Assembly: GCA_022225965.2 (NCBI GenBank)
Contig: JAKJXP020000037.1
Span: forward strand, 248,001 to 312,000
Reading direction: 5' to 3'
Length of the DNA: 64,000 nt
Source: Diatrype stigma
Taxonomy: Eukaryota > Ascomycota > Sordariomycetes > Xylariales > Diatrypaceae
Part shown: positions 32,842-45,200 of the stretch, piece after piece
Layout: the number at the start of each line of letters is the position of its first letter
Position numbering within the stretch: the stretch's first letter is position 1
Made by a program: the position numbers and the translations under genes
Notes under the pieces: generated by a model
The model's input: the letters and a program-made list of their open reading frames with translations, nothing else
Told to the model about the DNA's origin: nothing
Databases searched by the model: none

Positions 32842-33864
32842 ATGGCCCCCAAGATCGTGGTTTATTCGGCCAAGCCGTACGACCAGCACTACCTCAAGAG
32901 TGCCGACGGCATCGATGTCGAGTACATCGATCTGCCGCTGTCGACGCAGACGACCAGTCTCGCAGCAGGCGCAGACGCCGTGTGCATCTTCGTCAACGAC
33001 GAGGCAAACGCCGCGGTGCTTACCGCCCTGCAACATGTAGGCGTGCATGCGATACTGCTGCGGTGCGCAGGCTTCAACAACGTGGACCTGGGGGCGGCGG
33101 AGCGCCTGGGCCTCTTCGTAGCCAACGTGCCGTCGTACTCGCCCGAGGCCGTGGCCGAGTTCGCCGTAGCGCTGCTGCAGACGCTAAACCGGCACACGCA
33201 CCGGGCGTACAACCGCGTGCGCGAGGCCAACTTCAGCCTCGAGGGCCTCCTCGGCAGGACGCTGCGCGGCCGCACCGTCGGCGTCATCGGGACGGGCCGC
33301 ATCGGCGTGTGCTTCGCGCGCGTCATGTCCGCCGGCTTCGGCTGCCGCGTGCTGGGCTTCGACCCCTTCGAGAACGACGAGTTCCGCCGCTACGGCGAGT
33401 ACGCCGACCTCCACGCCGTGCTGAGCGCCGCCGACTTCGTCAGCCTGCACTGCCCCCTGATGGACGCCACGCGCTACATCATCAACGCCGACTCGCTGGC
33501 CCGCATGAAGCCGGGCGCGCTGCTGGTCAACACGTCGCGCGGCGGTCTGATAGAGACGGGCGCGCTGCTGTCCGCCCTCAAGTCCCGCCATCTCGGCGGC
33601 GTCGCCCTCGACGTATATGAGGGCGAGGGGGGGCTTTTCTATACCGACCATTCCGGCAACATCATCGACGACGACCTGCTCATGCGTCTTACTACCTTCC
33701 ACAATGTGATTATGAGCGGTCACCAGGCATTCTTCACCGAGGAGGCCCTCCAGGAGATTGCTGTCTGCACTTTGAGCAACATGGCAGATTTCGTCGCCGG
33801 ACGCGAGTGCAAGAACGAGCTCGCTCACTACCAGAAGCCCGTTGCCGTACCTCCCCGGACCTAG
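32842..33864 (+). CDS. D-isomer-specific 2-hydroxyacid dehydrogenase (D-lactate dehydrogenase-like)
   Basis: Intronless, 340 residues. The Rossmann loop VGVIGTGRIG is at 146-155, with the cofactor-selecting Asp in GFDPF (174), which favours NAD. The catalytic triad of the family is present: Arg233 (NTSRGG), the Glu of YEGEGG (around 262) and His294 (SGHQAF). Length and the NELAHYQ tail resemble bacterial LdhA-type fermentative D-lactate dehydrogenases rather than phosphoglycerate dehydrogenase, and no ACT domain is present. It would reduce pyruvate or another 2-oxoacid to the D-hydroxyacid in the cytosol. Codon use is strongly GC-rich, and the bacterial-like LdhA form in a fungus could reflect old transfer, which needs a tree. 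The neighbours give no pathway hint. Confidence 0.94.
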   Translation: MAPKIVVYSAKPYDQHYLKSADGIDVEYIDLPLSTQTTSLAAGADAVCIFVNDEANAAVLTALQHVGVHAILLRCAGFNNVDLGAAERLGLFVANVPSYSPEAVAEFAVALLQTLNRHTHRAYNRVREANFSLEGLLGRTLRGRTVGVIGTGRIGVCFARVMSAGFGCRVLGFDPFENDEFRRYGEYADLHAVLSAADFVSLHCPLMDATRYIINADSLARMKPGALLVNTSRGGLIETGALLSALKSRHLGGVALDVYEGEGGLFYTDHSGNIIDDDLLMRLTTFHNVIMSGHQAFFTEEALQEIAVCTLSNMADFVAGRECKNELAHYQKPVAVPPRT

Positions 33865-34437
33865 CAGCCCCGGGAGCCTAGCCGCCCGTGATTTCTATTC
33901 ATTTTTATATCTCTTCCTTTCCTACATACTCTGAGTATCGGGGGGTACAAAGAGGAGGGGTGACTGCGTGCGAGAGATTCATGGATGTCGTTTCGCAGAA
34001 CGACGAGGCAACACGATGTAGAAGTCACGTGTTGGTGGCCGAAAGAAAATAGATAACGGAAACGGAAACGGATATGGACACAAAACCGAACACAAGGACG
34101 ATGTGGATGGCGCCATTAAATGGCTGGACGGGGCGTTGGCAGTGACTTTCAACATCCTACTCTCGCACATTAGACGAGTCTCCTAGATACCAAGCCACGA
34201 CTAATGATAAGTGATATGCAATCATGCATTCTCATGCATCCCAAGTGAAAGAGTGCCTATAAAGTGCGACAGGGTGAACTTCTGGAGTTTCCTTTACATC
34301 GAGTCTATGGTTGTGCGCTGCGTTTGATCTATGGCATACATAATCGTTACGAGAAATGGGTGCAAAATTCGCCAGAAAAGCTACCGCAAATAGACATTCG
34401 AGACTAACGCGCATACAAGTATCCTCGTGCTCCCTTA
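33865..34437. other. intergenic between convergent genes
   Basis: 573 bp of 3' flank shared by the dehydrogenase and the FMO gene. No gene or repeat supported. Confidence 0.5.
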
Positions 34438-36938
34438 TTACTTGCGCCTATAAACACCATTGATGGTGTAATCCTTCTTAGGACCCCTGACCGTGTACCC
34501 CAACCTCCAGTCCCGGAGATTCACCGCCTTGAACGCAAACTCGTAATGCACATCATAGAGATCCTCAACACACAGGTGGCTCGCCTCGGCCCGCCAGCCG
34601 TGCTCCTGCTCCTCCTGCTTCTGTTGCTCCTGCGTTCGCTTCCCACGAGAAGGATCTCCCACCCCGACACCGGGTCCCGCCCCAGGCTCCCCCGCCACTG
34701 CCGACTGGTCGACGGCCTCGGAGCTAGGGACGACGAAGTCCAACTCGTGGAACAGGTAGTCGGCGCGAGCCGGGTCGTCCGTGCGCACGAACCAGGCACT
34801 CAGCCGATCGCGCCGCTCGTCGTACCGATACACGTAGCGACGCGTGGCGCGGAACTTCAGGCCGTTGGACGCGCTGAACTCGCCGTCCTCCATGTACAGG
34901 TACTCGAGACCAAGATCATCCCCCCCCTCCGCGGGGGAGGAGGGGGATTCCCGCCCGTCCGCCGTGCCCGCGCGCAACAGGAACCGCGCCGTCCCTACGA
35001 ACCGCCCGCTCGGGTGGCTCGGCAGCCGACTGACCAAATCCCGCTCGAGCGCCCACTCGCCTAACAGCGAGCGGAACACGGCGCCCGCTACGAATCGCGC
35101 GCCCTGGAGGGCCCCGACCGCCGCGTCGCGCGTTTGCGCTAGGCTCTTGGCCGCTTCCGTCTCCGTCTCTATCTGCCCCCTTATACTGTACCGCGCCGGC
35201 GTCAAGATATCCATGGATTTGCCGTTAGCGAGCGGCGGCGTGTCCAAAGGCGAAGACGGGGAGATGGACATGTCGAGTGCGCGCGCGAACTCCTGCATCA
35301 GGAAGGCGTAGTCGCCCATGGGGAACTGCGAGAGACGGCTTGGTTCAGGCGACGAGGAGGCGCGCAGTGCGAAAATTCGCTCGATGCTGTCATCTGTCTC
35401 GAGCGCGCTCTGTAACGCGACAGGTAGCGCTGCTGCACCGCCGTCCGGGGCGGTAGGGGTGGCCCAGAGACGAGCGAGGAACCGGGCCTGCATTTCCATT
35501 ACACCCCAGTACGGCGAGCGGTAGAAGCCGACGAAACCCAGCGTCGGTAGCGACGGGTGGTGTGTCCCATGGAAAGCGAGAGCAAGTGGTAGGCTCGGAT
35601 GGTCTGGCAAGTGGGCGAGAGTCTCGCGCACAGAGGTGGGAAGGAAGGAGAGCGATGAAGATGGGTCGAAGCCGGTCGCGAGGACGACGGCCGCGACGTT
35701 CGCTACCTCCTCCTTCTCCTCATCTTCTGGGATACTGCTACTGCCTACGAGGGTGGCAGTGCGTCCGGAGATGGTTGCCAGCTTGCCGTGGCTAATTGTG
35801 ATCAAGCCTTGCCGAACGAAATCCATGTAGAATGAGCTCATGGCCAGATAGGGCGGCTCGTCCATGAGGCTGCCGTCGATCTTGGTCGCCGGTGAAAACT
35901 CGGACTGGTCGGTGCCCAGGACCGAGCTGTATATCGAATTGAAAACCCGTGCGGATTCCACGCTGACATGTCCCTGACTATTCACTAGAGGATGTGGGCG
36001 GTTGGCCAGATTATACGATGGCAAGTCGCACGGCAGAAATGGCGCCGCTAGTTTGTCGATCTTCCCATTTTTTGTTAGGAATGGCATCGAGGAGCATCGG
36101 CAAGGGCGTGCTTACCTTTGGTGAGGTGAACAGCGGAAAGACCCACGCCGGCCTATGGGCTACGTGGTGAACCGAGTACTTCTCGGGCGCCGCGATTTCC
36201 TTTTCACCGGGAGAGTGGACGGCGGAGGAGAGATGGGTCGCGATAGTCCCGGCAATCTCGATCCCCGACATTTGGCCGCCGACGACGAGGATCTTGCCCC
36301 CACGGTCTTTCTCTTTCCGGCCTGCGAGGAGGGTCTTCAGATCTCTGTACTTGCTGCTGTGTATGATGGGCACGTCTGCCTCCTGCGGGATGTAATCGGG
36401 CCATATCGGCTTGCCGAAGAAGCCGGTGCCCACTAGCAGGTAATCGAAGACGCTCGTTTCCTCCCCGCCCTGATCGGACTCGGTCCGCACCCTCCACGAC
36501 CCGCCGTTCTGCAGCTCGGTGTGCACGACCTTGTGGCCGAGCCGGATGTCAACGTCGGCTAGATATTTCTTCAAATAGCGCTCGAGGTACTGGCCGACCT
36601 GCCATGCCCTTGGCATCTGCGGATCCAACTCGTCCCAGGCAAGGTCGCTGAACTGAACAGTGTGCTTGCTTTGGTTGGCGACCATGAAAGGGTGCATGAG
36701 GCCTCCGCTGTCATCTTTGTGACTCGGCCACAAGCCTCCGATGCGTGACTGCGCTTCGAATATGGTGACCTTGAAGGAGCCCGAAGGCGCATCGCGAAGC
36801 AATGTCTTAGCGGCAACGAGGCCAGACGGGCCAGCGCCTGATTGCAGTTACAGGTTCAGTTTTGCATCCACGGCTTGTGCAAGTAACGTAACCAGGCAGG
36901 GCCGACTTACCGACGATGCAAACGGTCTTCGTCATCAT
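34438..36938 (-). CDS. flavin-containing monooxygenase fused to DUF6314 domain
   Basis: Three exons on the minus strand: 36938..36911, 36837..36116 and 36060..34438, giving 790 residues. The first intron (73 nt) splits the FAD-binding loop, and splicing restores VCIVGAGPSG (GxGxxG, residues 10-15). The second (55 nt) joins FTSPK to IDKLAAPFLP. The NADPH-site loop is ILVVGGQMSG and the late FMO motif is ATGF (378-381). From about residue 572 a separate domain starts with FRSLLGEWALERDL and runs through LEYLYMEDGEF, YVYRYDE and HYEFAF to the end, which I recognise as DUF6314. Class B monooxygenases oxygenate N, S or ketone groups. The C-terminal domain may bind a small hydrophobic ligand (inference). 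It makes the protein about 200 residues longer than a plain FMO. Confidence 0.88.
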
Positions 36939-39900
36939 CCGGCGTATTGCGAGGAACAGCCGTGGAATGGTTACATGGGGATGAACTGCTACACCGGGCG
37001 AGGTTCAATAGGGTCGAACTTTCAACAAATTCGCGGTGCAAAGCCTGCGGCTCTTTGCGGAGCTCTTTGCGGGGATGTCAAGAATGTGCAGTCATCGTAT
37101 CTAGAATCCGGCGTTTTCATTACAACGAGACGAGGCTACGAGCAGTGGCAAGAGCAGTTGCGAGCCATTCGGAGATAAGTACAAACGGTACAAACGGTAC
37201 ATACCAAGTCGCCTCTTGCCGTCTCACATCATCGCGGCTTGTCCCACCACATCAGGGAGGCTAATAAATACCTGGTAGGATTGCGCCTATACACCTGCAC
37301 CTGCTGACCCACCGAGATCGCCAATCTGGATCGCCGGAGCCCGCTCTATTTAAGGGGTAATAATAATCCGGTTTTAACTAGGGACCTGGGACCGGCCGGG
37401 ACCTCGAAAGACACCTGCAGTTTTGACCCGTGGAATCGGCAACCAATAACAGTTTAACAACTCGCATCGGCTTACCGACTCAAGTTCACGCACGTAGTCA
37501 AGGTACACAATTTCACATGGCTTTTCATACGAATGAACGATGCATGGATGATATTATTATTCGAACATACCAGATATCCTCTGTACCTCTGGCCCCACTA
37601 GCATGTACGCGAGGATGTACATACATGTAAGTACCTACTAGGCATGTAAGTGTCCCCCCCCCCCCCCTATTTGATATTATCCTGATCGCTTCAACGCACT
37701 TGAGCTGCTCAAATGGCGGCTCAACCTACACCACAATATGGGCCAACGTCAAATGACGACTTCGATTTTAACGCCCACTACTGTCCATGAGATATCCCAC
37801 AGCACATTCCGACGAGCCCGTCTACATGACTGAGTTACGAAGTAAATCATCTCTATTGCCTTTAATTCCGTAGACTGCTCCAAATCCCCAGACCTCCATG
37901 CAGGATCCTCAGCGGAAATGCACCTACGTATGGAAGCAGCCATCCGGTGCGACCTAACTGAAAAATGCATCATTTCCGTCGAAAATCGCAGGTTGATTGA
38001 GGCTTGCATACAGTAACGCCATGCTAACATCCACTGGATCCTATGGTTGTCTTGAAATTACGTTGGCCGTCTTGGTGGCATCGTATGTCCTCGGAAACTC
38101 ACTGTGGGAATCTACCTTCTTCCTGTCGTTGTCATTCTAGGCTCTTAGTTGATTCGATACATACGACCCCCAATGATCTTAGGCTTCATTGTTGCATTGA
38201 TTAGATACCAACAGCCATCCAGTCATCATCCTCGCGTCGTCAGAGACACAATTCGACATGACTGGAAGTCCCATGGGGAAAAGTGGCCATCCACCGGCAT
38301 CTTGTATTTGGAAATTCGATAACACACGCGTAATCCTACTTCAGCCTTACATGTCGCTCGCCACATCGCCTCGTGGCGATAGACTCTTGCTTGATATTGT
38401 ATGACGGCCTTCTGAAATATCCGGTAATACTTTCCCGATGGTTGCATAAGCTAAACCGTAACACAGACACGGAGTTCAGCCCTCAACGAGGATGGGGTAG
38501 CTCACCCGGACAAAATGATGGCCCTGAGATGATTATAATGGACCGGATGGACCCTGAATCTCCGCGGATGACGCACTTAGCTCAACCCCCCGTCCCCCGC
38601 ACCCCAGCTGATAATGCCGCTCCGTTCCGTTCCACATGCGATCTTGTGGTCTGCGCTTTGACGTACAGAACTAGCACTTCGTTCAAAGCTGATGACTTGG
38701 GACCGAGACAACAGCGCTTGCTAGCTGCTGAGCGGTGAAGACTCTGCATATATACGCATCATACCGACAATAATTAGCCTTCAGATAGACGAACTAGATT
38801 CCCTTTATGCCCGAGCATACAACAATGTCATACCTTGTGAAATCTCGTTGAAGCCATTGTCGGACATGAAGTTCCGTCCACTGAACGTAATGTGTAAAAA
38901 GGAGGAAAGAAGGAGGACAGGTACTGAGCTATCCACAATGCTCTTCTTAACAGCTAGCCATAGCATGTAAAGATGATCATTAGGAGAAACAAAATACGAG
39001 GTAAGCACCATGCCCCAGGTTAACTTATAACCATGCAGGGAGGTGATAGATCAAGAACCATGGTAGCGTAGGCGCCCTGTACAACGAACGGAAGGCTGTA
39101 CCCACAGCAGAACTCTCGTATGTTGCTAAGGGAGGTAGGCCAGGAGTGTCATTGACCTGAACACCCCGATAGTCCTACTAGTTCATGTTCAGGGTTCAGT
39201 AGTCTGTCATCAAACCTTTTAGTCTTGGTAGTATCTTCTCATATCTGTTGGTTTACTACACAGAATACCAGAGATACCGACTTTGGGTCTTTATCCCCGA
39301 GCTTGCGTACGAGCAATTCACCATTGTAGAAAGTAAATGCCTTAGGAGCATGTAGCAAGGGGAAGTTTCACTGTCCGGGGAGGGGGGAAGTGGGAAGAGG
39401 GACCGGCAATATAGTAACAGGAACTCCTATTATCAATACAAGTACTGTATTACATAGCCAGTGCCTACATAATAGGTACCTGATGATACATTTAATCTGG
39501 TATTAGTAGCTGGTACATAAGGAGGTACCTAACCTCTTGGGGCTGAAATGTCAGTATCCTTCGTATCACATATGTGAGTTGGAGCTTATCTTAGCCAAGA
39601 GCTTACTTGAGTAGCCAATGCCAACATTGAGAAGGCTTTCCCTTAGACGGCCATCGTATGTCACTTGGCTGTCTGTTAATTGCAAAGTAGCCCATTGTGA
39701 TTCACTTCTGGGTGGACGACTATCTACATACCTATGTAGGTCACGGGATCCTCGTATTACCTGTTGCCACATCCTCCTTGTCCATTGGTCTCCTAGGTAC
39801 AACTATTGTCTATTTTACACCCCTGTCGTCCAGCAATTACTTCTCCTCATATAGTCTTAAGAGATGTGTATAACCACAACCTCAACCTACTAACAATTGA

Positions 39901-40192
39901 AGGCAACCTCTCTTTCCACGCTGTATCCATCTCAAGAAATTACTTTTCGGACTAACTTTTTAGCTCCCCTCATGTACAGACTGCGTTGCCTGAGTTACGC
40001 AGTTACCTATTGTCTATCACTGGTCGAAAACAAACCCCATCCACATCTTCGTATTCGGAGTCCATCCTAGCACCTTGAATCTACATGTCGAGATCCAGCA
40101 GACCTTTTCGCATGGTTATATCCCATACCTCGCCATCATCCCCCCTTCCAGTATTTTACTGCCTTTCCAACTACCCCAGTCATTCACTCGCA
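36939..40192. other. intergenic, 3.25 kb
   Basis: A C homopolymer (14 C) lies at 37654-37667. Several open frames of 70-120 codons (for example 37749-38030 minus and 38373-38738 plus) lack motifs and splice partners. I see no gene, tRNA or paired repeat. A decayed gene on the minus strand between 37750 and 38450 cannot be excluded. Confidence 0.4.
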
Positions 40193-42292
40193 ATGGACGA
40201 TGTCAAGAACACCGCATTTAAGCAGCTTTCGCCCGTCGAGGCTCAGCCAGTCGTTGTCCCAGTTCTTCCACCTGATCCTAACGCACATCTCACGCAGGAA
40301 GAGAGGGATGCAGCTGTGAGATCTCCTATCCTGATTTCCCGAACAATATCATAGGCCGACGCTAACAATCGATCCAGGATAGCCGATTGATTCGGAGACT
40401 GGATTGGAATCTTCTTCCCTGGGTATGCTGATGTTGTCTATCTTCTATTGGATGACATGCTTTATTTGGAACAACGTACACTTACATCAAATCTACAGCT
40501 CTGTATTTTGTACCTGCTTGCCTTTCTGGATCGAACCAACATTGGCAATGCCAAGATCTCGGGGCTGGAAAATGGTACTCATCTCGTCGGCGACCAGTAC
40601 AACATCTCTCTCACCATCTTCTTCATTCCGTATTCACTCTGTCGTAAGTGCAACCTGCTTTGGGCCAGGACAGCTATAATTCTCGAGGTGAATCTATTGG
40701 TGGGTTTTGCTAACAAGTTAATAGAGTACCCATCTCTGTAGCCACTGCAATCAGCTTTGCAGAGAATACACTAACAAGAAACAGTCGAGCCCGTGACAAA
40801 TGTCATTTTGAAGAAATGGAGACCATCTGTGTTCATCCCGATCATCATGTAAGTGCTTCTATGGGTGGGAAGCAGCCCCAAAGAATAGTCAACGCTAAAG
40901 TTACCAAGGCTTCTCTTTGGTGCTTCCATGACAGGCATGGGATTCTGCCACAGTTTCGGTGGGCTCGCCGCCGCTAGATGGTTCCTTGGCCTTGCAGAAT
41001 GTGAGTTTCTGACATCATCTGAACTGCTCGAAACTTTAGGCTAACGATATATCTTAGGTGGGCTGTTCCCTGGCGTCAACTACTATCTTTCCTGTTGGTA
41101 TAAGCGCTCTGAGTTCGGCACCCGCGCTGTACGTCCTTTTCCTCTTCCTCGCCCCCCCCCCCCCCATGGGTTGAATCACGGCCACTGACACTCTATCCAG
41201 GCGATATTCTTCTCCTCTGCCGCACTGGCCGGGTCATTTGGTGGCCTTCTCGCTGCCGGTATTGAGCGCATGGATGGCATAGGTAACCTAGAAGGTTGGC
41301 GATGGATCTTCATACTGGAAGGGCTCCTGACTATTGTCTTTGGAGTGGCATCATTCTGGATGGTGTACGATTTCCCGGCCGAAGCTCGGTTCCTAACCGA
41401 TGCCGACCGCGCCCGAGTGATCCACCGACTCAGCTTGGATCAACAATCCTCGGCGGAGCCTGAGGAATGGAGCATGAAGCATGTTCGCGCTGCTCTACGT
41501 GATTGGAAGACGTGGCTTGGCATGTTTATATATGCAGGTTGTCTCATGCCGGTCTACGCACTCTCGCTCTTCCTACCCTCCATTATCCGCGAACTCGGGA
41601 TGAGCCAAGACGTCGTTCGGAACCAATTGCTGACTGTTCCGCCCTACGCCGTCGGCGCTTCTTTGACCGTCTTGGTTGGCTTCCTTGCTGATAAGACCCG
41701 ACAGCGTGGGATCTGGAATATAATCGTTAGCTGCTTCGGCATTGCCGGGTTTGCCATGCTTCTTGGCTCCAAGGATCCTACTGTACAGTACGCTGGAACC
41801 TTCTTGGGCGCTGCAGGTATTTACCCTTGCATCGCAAATACCATCACGTGGATGGCAAACAACGTTGAGGGCGTCTATAAGCGTGGGGTAGTACTTGGTA
41901 GGTCATCCCCGACGTGTATAGTTTGCAATCAAGACGACATGTCAAAATCTGGTCATGGTTTTTGGCTTTGGGCTTGGTCTCGAGCCCCTTGGTTGTCGTA
42001 CTTGGCTAACTTGCATCGCTTCTCAGGTGTCGTCATTGGTTGGGGTAACCTCAACGGTATCGTTAGCTCTAATATCTACAGGCATGCACCGCGATATCTG
42101 GAAGGCCACGGGATCGTGCTAGGGTATCTGGTCATATTTCTGTTTGGTGGCAGCATCTTGATGCGCTTGATGCTTCAGGTCGAGAACAAGAAGAGGAGAG
42201 AGGGCCTGCGTGATCACATGGCGCAGGGAAGGGACTACCATGAGTTTGCGGCTCTCGGGGACCAGCGGCCAGATTTCTATTATACTGTGTAA
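40193..42292 (+). CDS. MFS permease, allantoate/anion:cation symporter (Dal5-like) family
   Basis: Eight exons: 40193..40315, 40378..40422, 40499..40643, 40785..40848, 40909..41000, 41058..41128, 41201..41897 and 42027..42292, giving 500 residues. Each junction restores ACS-family sequence: RRLDWNLLPW, LCILYLLAFLDRTNIGNAK, DQYNISLTIFFIPY, EPVTNVILKKWRPS, FLGLAECGLFPGVNYYLSCWYKR, FFSSAALAGSFGGLLAAG, and the late GVVIGWGNLNGIVSSNIYR. Twelve membrane helices are expected, at the plasma membrane. The family imports carboxylates and related anions such as nicotinate, allantoate or pantothenate with protons. The substrate cannot be told. Intron 6 carries a 14-C run (41152-41165). The cytosolic tail is short and charged (VENKKRREGL). 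Confidence 0.93.
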
Positions 42293-45200
42293 CGGGAAGT
42301 TCTGGAACAGCTGTGGCGGTAAGGGCTGCCCAGTTCGTCCAGCGTGCTGTCACCCATATTCGGACTTATAGTCCAAATTGGCTAGTGCCATACTGTGAAA
42401 GGATATCAGTCTTTCCGATGGTAGCAAACCCCAGTAGTAATAAACACAACAGCCGATTCGTTACCAATATGCACATGTGAATAGGCTAGATCCATAGGTA
42501 GGGCCTGCCCCTTACAAGGGTCTTATAGCAATACTATCTTACTGAGTTTACTAAATCTGTAAACATATCTGGAGGGTCCTGAAACACCATGTCTAACTCC
42601 TTGGACATGCTCGTCAGGAGCCTGGAGCCTGGTGGCTGAAGGCAAACGATTTCACATCTGCCTAGACCAACATAATCCCACATATGACATGGACAAAACT
42701 CCGAAAAAAAGGCCGGTATGTAAGGAAGCCTCCTGCAGTTTGCTAATGTACTCAGACAACCTCATCTTTCAAGAAGGGGAAGCATATTTCTGTACAAACA
42801 TTCCTACGCACTATAGAATATAATATCGGCCGGGGTAGAGGACTAGATGCATGGCAGGTGTCTCGAAGCCACTTCGTGGAGTGGCGACCAGCATACATAA
42901 TATTCTACCAAAGCTCAAAGACCAACAGTAAGTTCAGCCACAAGCATATATTACGTAGTAATGAGTAGTGCCTTTAGAGCCCTCAGGGGTAGCTTGAACG
43001 CTGCCACGATAAATCGTTCCCATCACCACATGTTTAGGGGGGTAATTCACATTTAAGCAAGTAATAAATCAGTCCTCCATTATTACACGTTGTCTTACTA
43101 GTAGTCTATTCTTGAATGTTTATTTGATATTTTTACCCAATTCCACTAAACTGCCCCTATACAGATTGCCAACCTTTATAATGCTGCTATATACACGTGG
43201 TTGGAAGATGTTTGATACCCCTATTGCACTTCATCTACAAGTAGTACCACGCCCTGAATTCCGTTATTATGCTATCATACATCATGCGGCAACGCCCGCC
43301 TTCAGTGTAATGAAGTGATGTTATATGCGAGACTCGAGTCGCGTTTCCTTGTTTGTGCGTTCAATATATCAACCTAGATTCGGTACGTTCTATGTCGTGC
43401 GCGTTGACTACTCTACTACTCGGCGACTTCTGCATTACTCCCGAGAAAGATATTGGTTATACGCGATAGTTGTGATGCCATTTCACCAGCCCCTAGGAGC
43501 CCTAATGTGCAAAGCAACTCAACGAGATCAGTGTCGTGTACATCAATAGGTTGCCCCTATCTCAAACCTCAGAATCCGACCGATTCATTGGTTGATTGGC
43601 ACTTTGCCTTAAGCTAACTCAAAGGTTTTCAACCTTGAAGTAGACAGGTCTATTACTTATGCTGACCTGCATGTATCATCCCAATTTTGCAGTCAACCCT
43701 ACTGTGGTGAGCCCAATACTAAGAGAAAGTAGATGCGTCAAGGTAAAAGAGGATTTCTCCATTCTGCGCCTCTCGTACCGCGTTAGTCAATACCAGTTCA
43801 GTGTCTTGGCAATCCGTAACCCTGGCTACCATCTTCCATGGGGTGTGGTTCTGACGTTGCCGGTTATCCCAAGATTGGACTGGAACAGGAGACCCGAGCC
43901 TTGCTGTTTGTGCTTCTGCGAGAAGCGTTAGCTTCCGAAACAGCCGACTGGGGTTAGGTTCTTTGCGCTCGTGTAACAAACAGGAGGCGGGAATGGGATT
44001 CGAAGATCCTTGCCCTGCCTGCCACAGCGATCGAGGCGAAAAAGAAGTTAACAAATCGTGGGGAAGTGGACCCATCAACTTGGGGCTGGCTTCTTGTTAA
44101 ACTTGTTTGCTTCGTCGAAGACGAATCACACTGTAGCCACGCGGTGAAGTGAAGATACATTTCATCAATGGCTGGGAAGAAGCAGACCTGATATGAATAG
44201 GATGCGCACTTTAGCACCGGGTAGGCTCTCAAGCCACGGTGCTGGTCAGCGACAGGTCGCAACGCGCGCCGCCAATCATATACCTCGAGAATATCGATGT
44301 TACGCACCACAAACGGTAATGTCATCGCCCCCGTTAACTTTTGTAGCACTTGGAAACGAGTTAATACAGTTATCCATGTGTCTCGGGGACCTGGGATGTA
44401 CATAACGATGGAGAAGGACTTATGCATATCTGACTCTCAACCCCCTTGATGATGCTGGGTTGTATGAACCCATGGGTTCGAATACGCCCAATGCTCTCAA
44501 CTTTCCGTATTATTTTATTGCTTGATTTCTTCCAGTTCCCGGTCGCATGGTCCCGTCACAGGGTAGCCCGGTACTCTCTTCTTTTCCCCTATGATCCTCG
44601 CCCAACACGTGTATTCGTCTTGGCACGTATCCGCCCGACTTCGGACCGTTATTGCATCTGCAATAACCCATTTTATACTCGCTGGAAGTTGGTATCCGGG
44701 TGAATGTGCGAGAAGCTTCAAGCCTGGCCTCCTCTTCCCCAGCTTTAATAGACATGTATCAGTCGCTCTTCGATGGTGCTATTACGCTATCCATAGCTTG
44801 GGGATCTTGTTTACAGGGACAGAGGGATTGTACAGGGGTCAAATATACTTGACTACTGCATAGGAATAGGGCCATGGTGCCACTGCCACAAACCTTGATT
44901 GGCTGGTCTCGTCTACCGGTTTGAATAGGTAGGCCGTTTACGCCTTTATCTCGCACGGTTACCGCCAATGACCAACCCCAGATTCAGACAATTCTTACCG
45001 ATTTTCTAGAACTGTTTGCTACCAAAGTACTAACCTTACTGTAATGTGACATATGTAGCGTCAAGACTCAAGTACACCTACTGAAAAACATCATATGACC
45101 AATTATCCCCGGACTTTTCCTAAATAGGGGTACGACTGGCCAATGGGCCGACGTCCCCGGATGCGGTCTGTCATATTCAGGCTTGACAGTTCCCAAGTGG

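Noticed and set aside
32982..33828. Long alternate frames on both strands over the 2-hydroxyacid dehydrogenase gene
   Set aside because: Arg/Ala/Val-rich low-complexity translations typical of off-frame reading of GC-rich codons.
44440..44480. Possible tRNA: GGGTTCGAATACGCCC looks like a B box
   Set aside because: No A box upstream at the right distance and no acceptor or anticodon arm can be formed.
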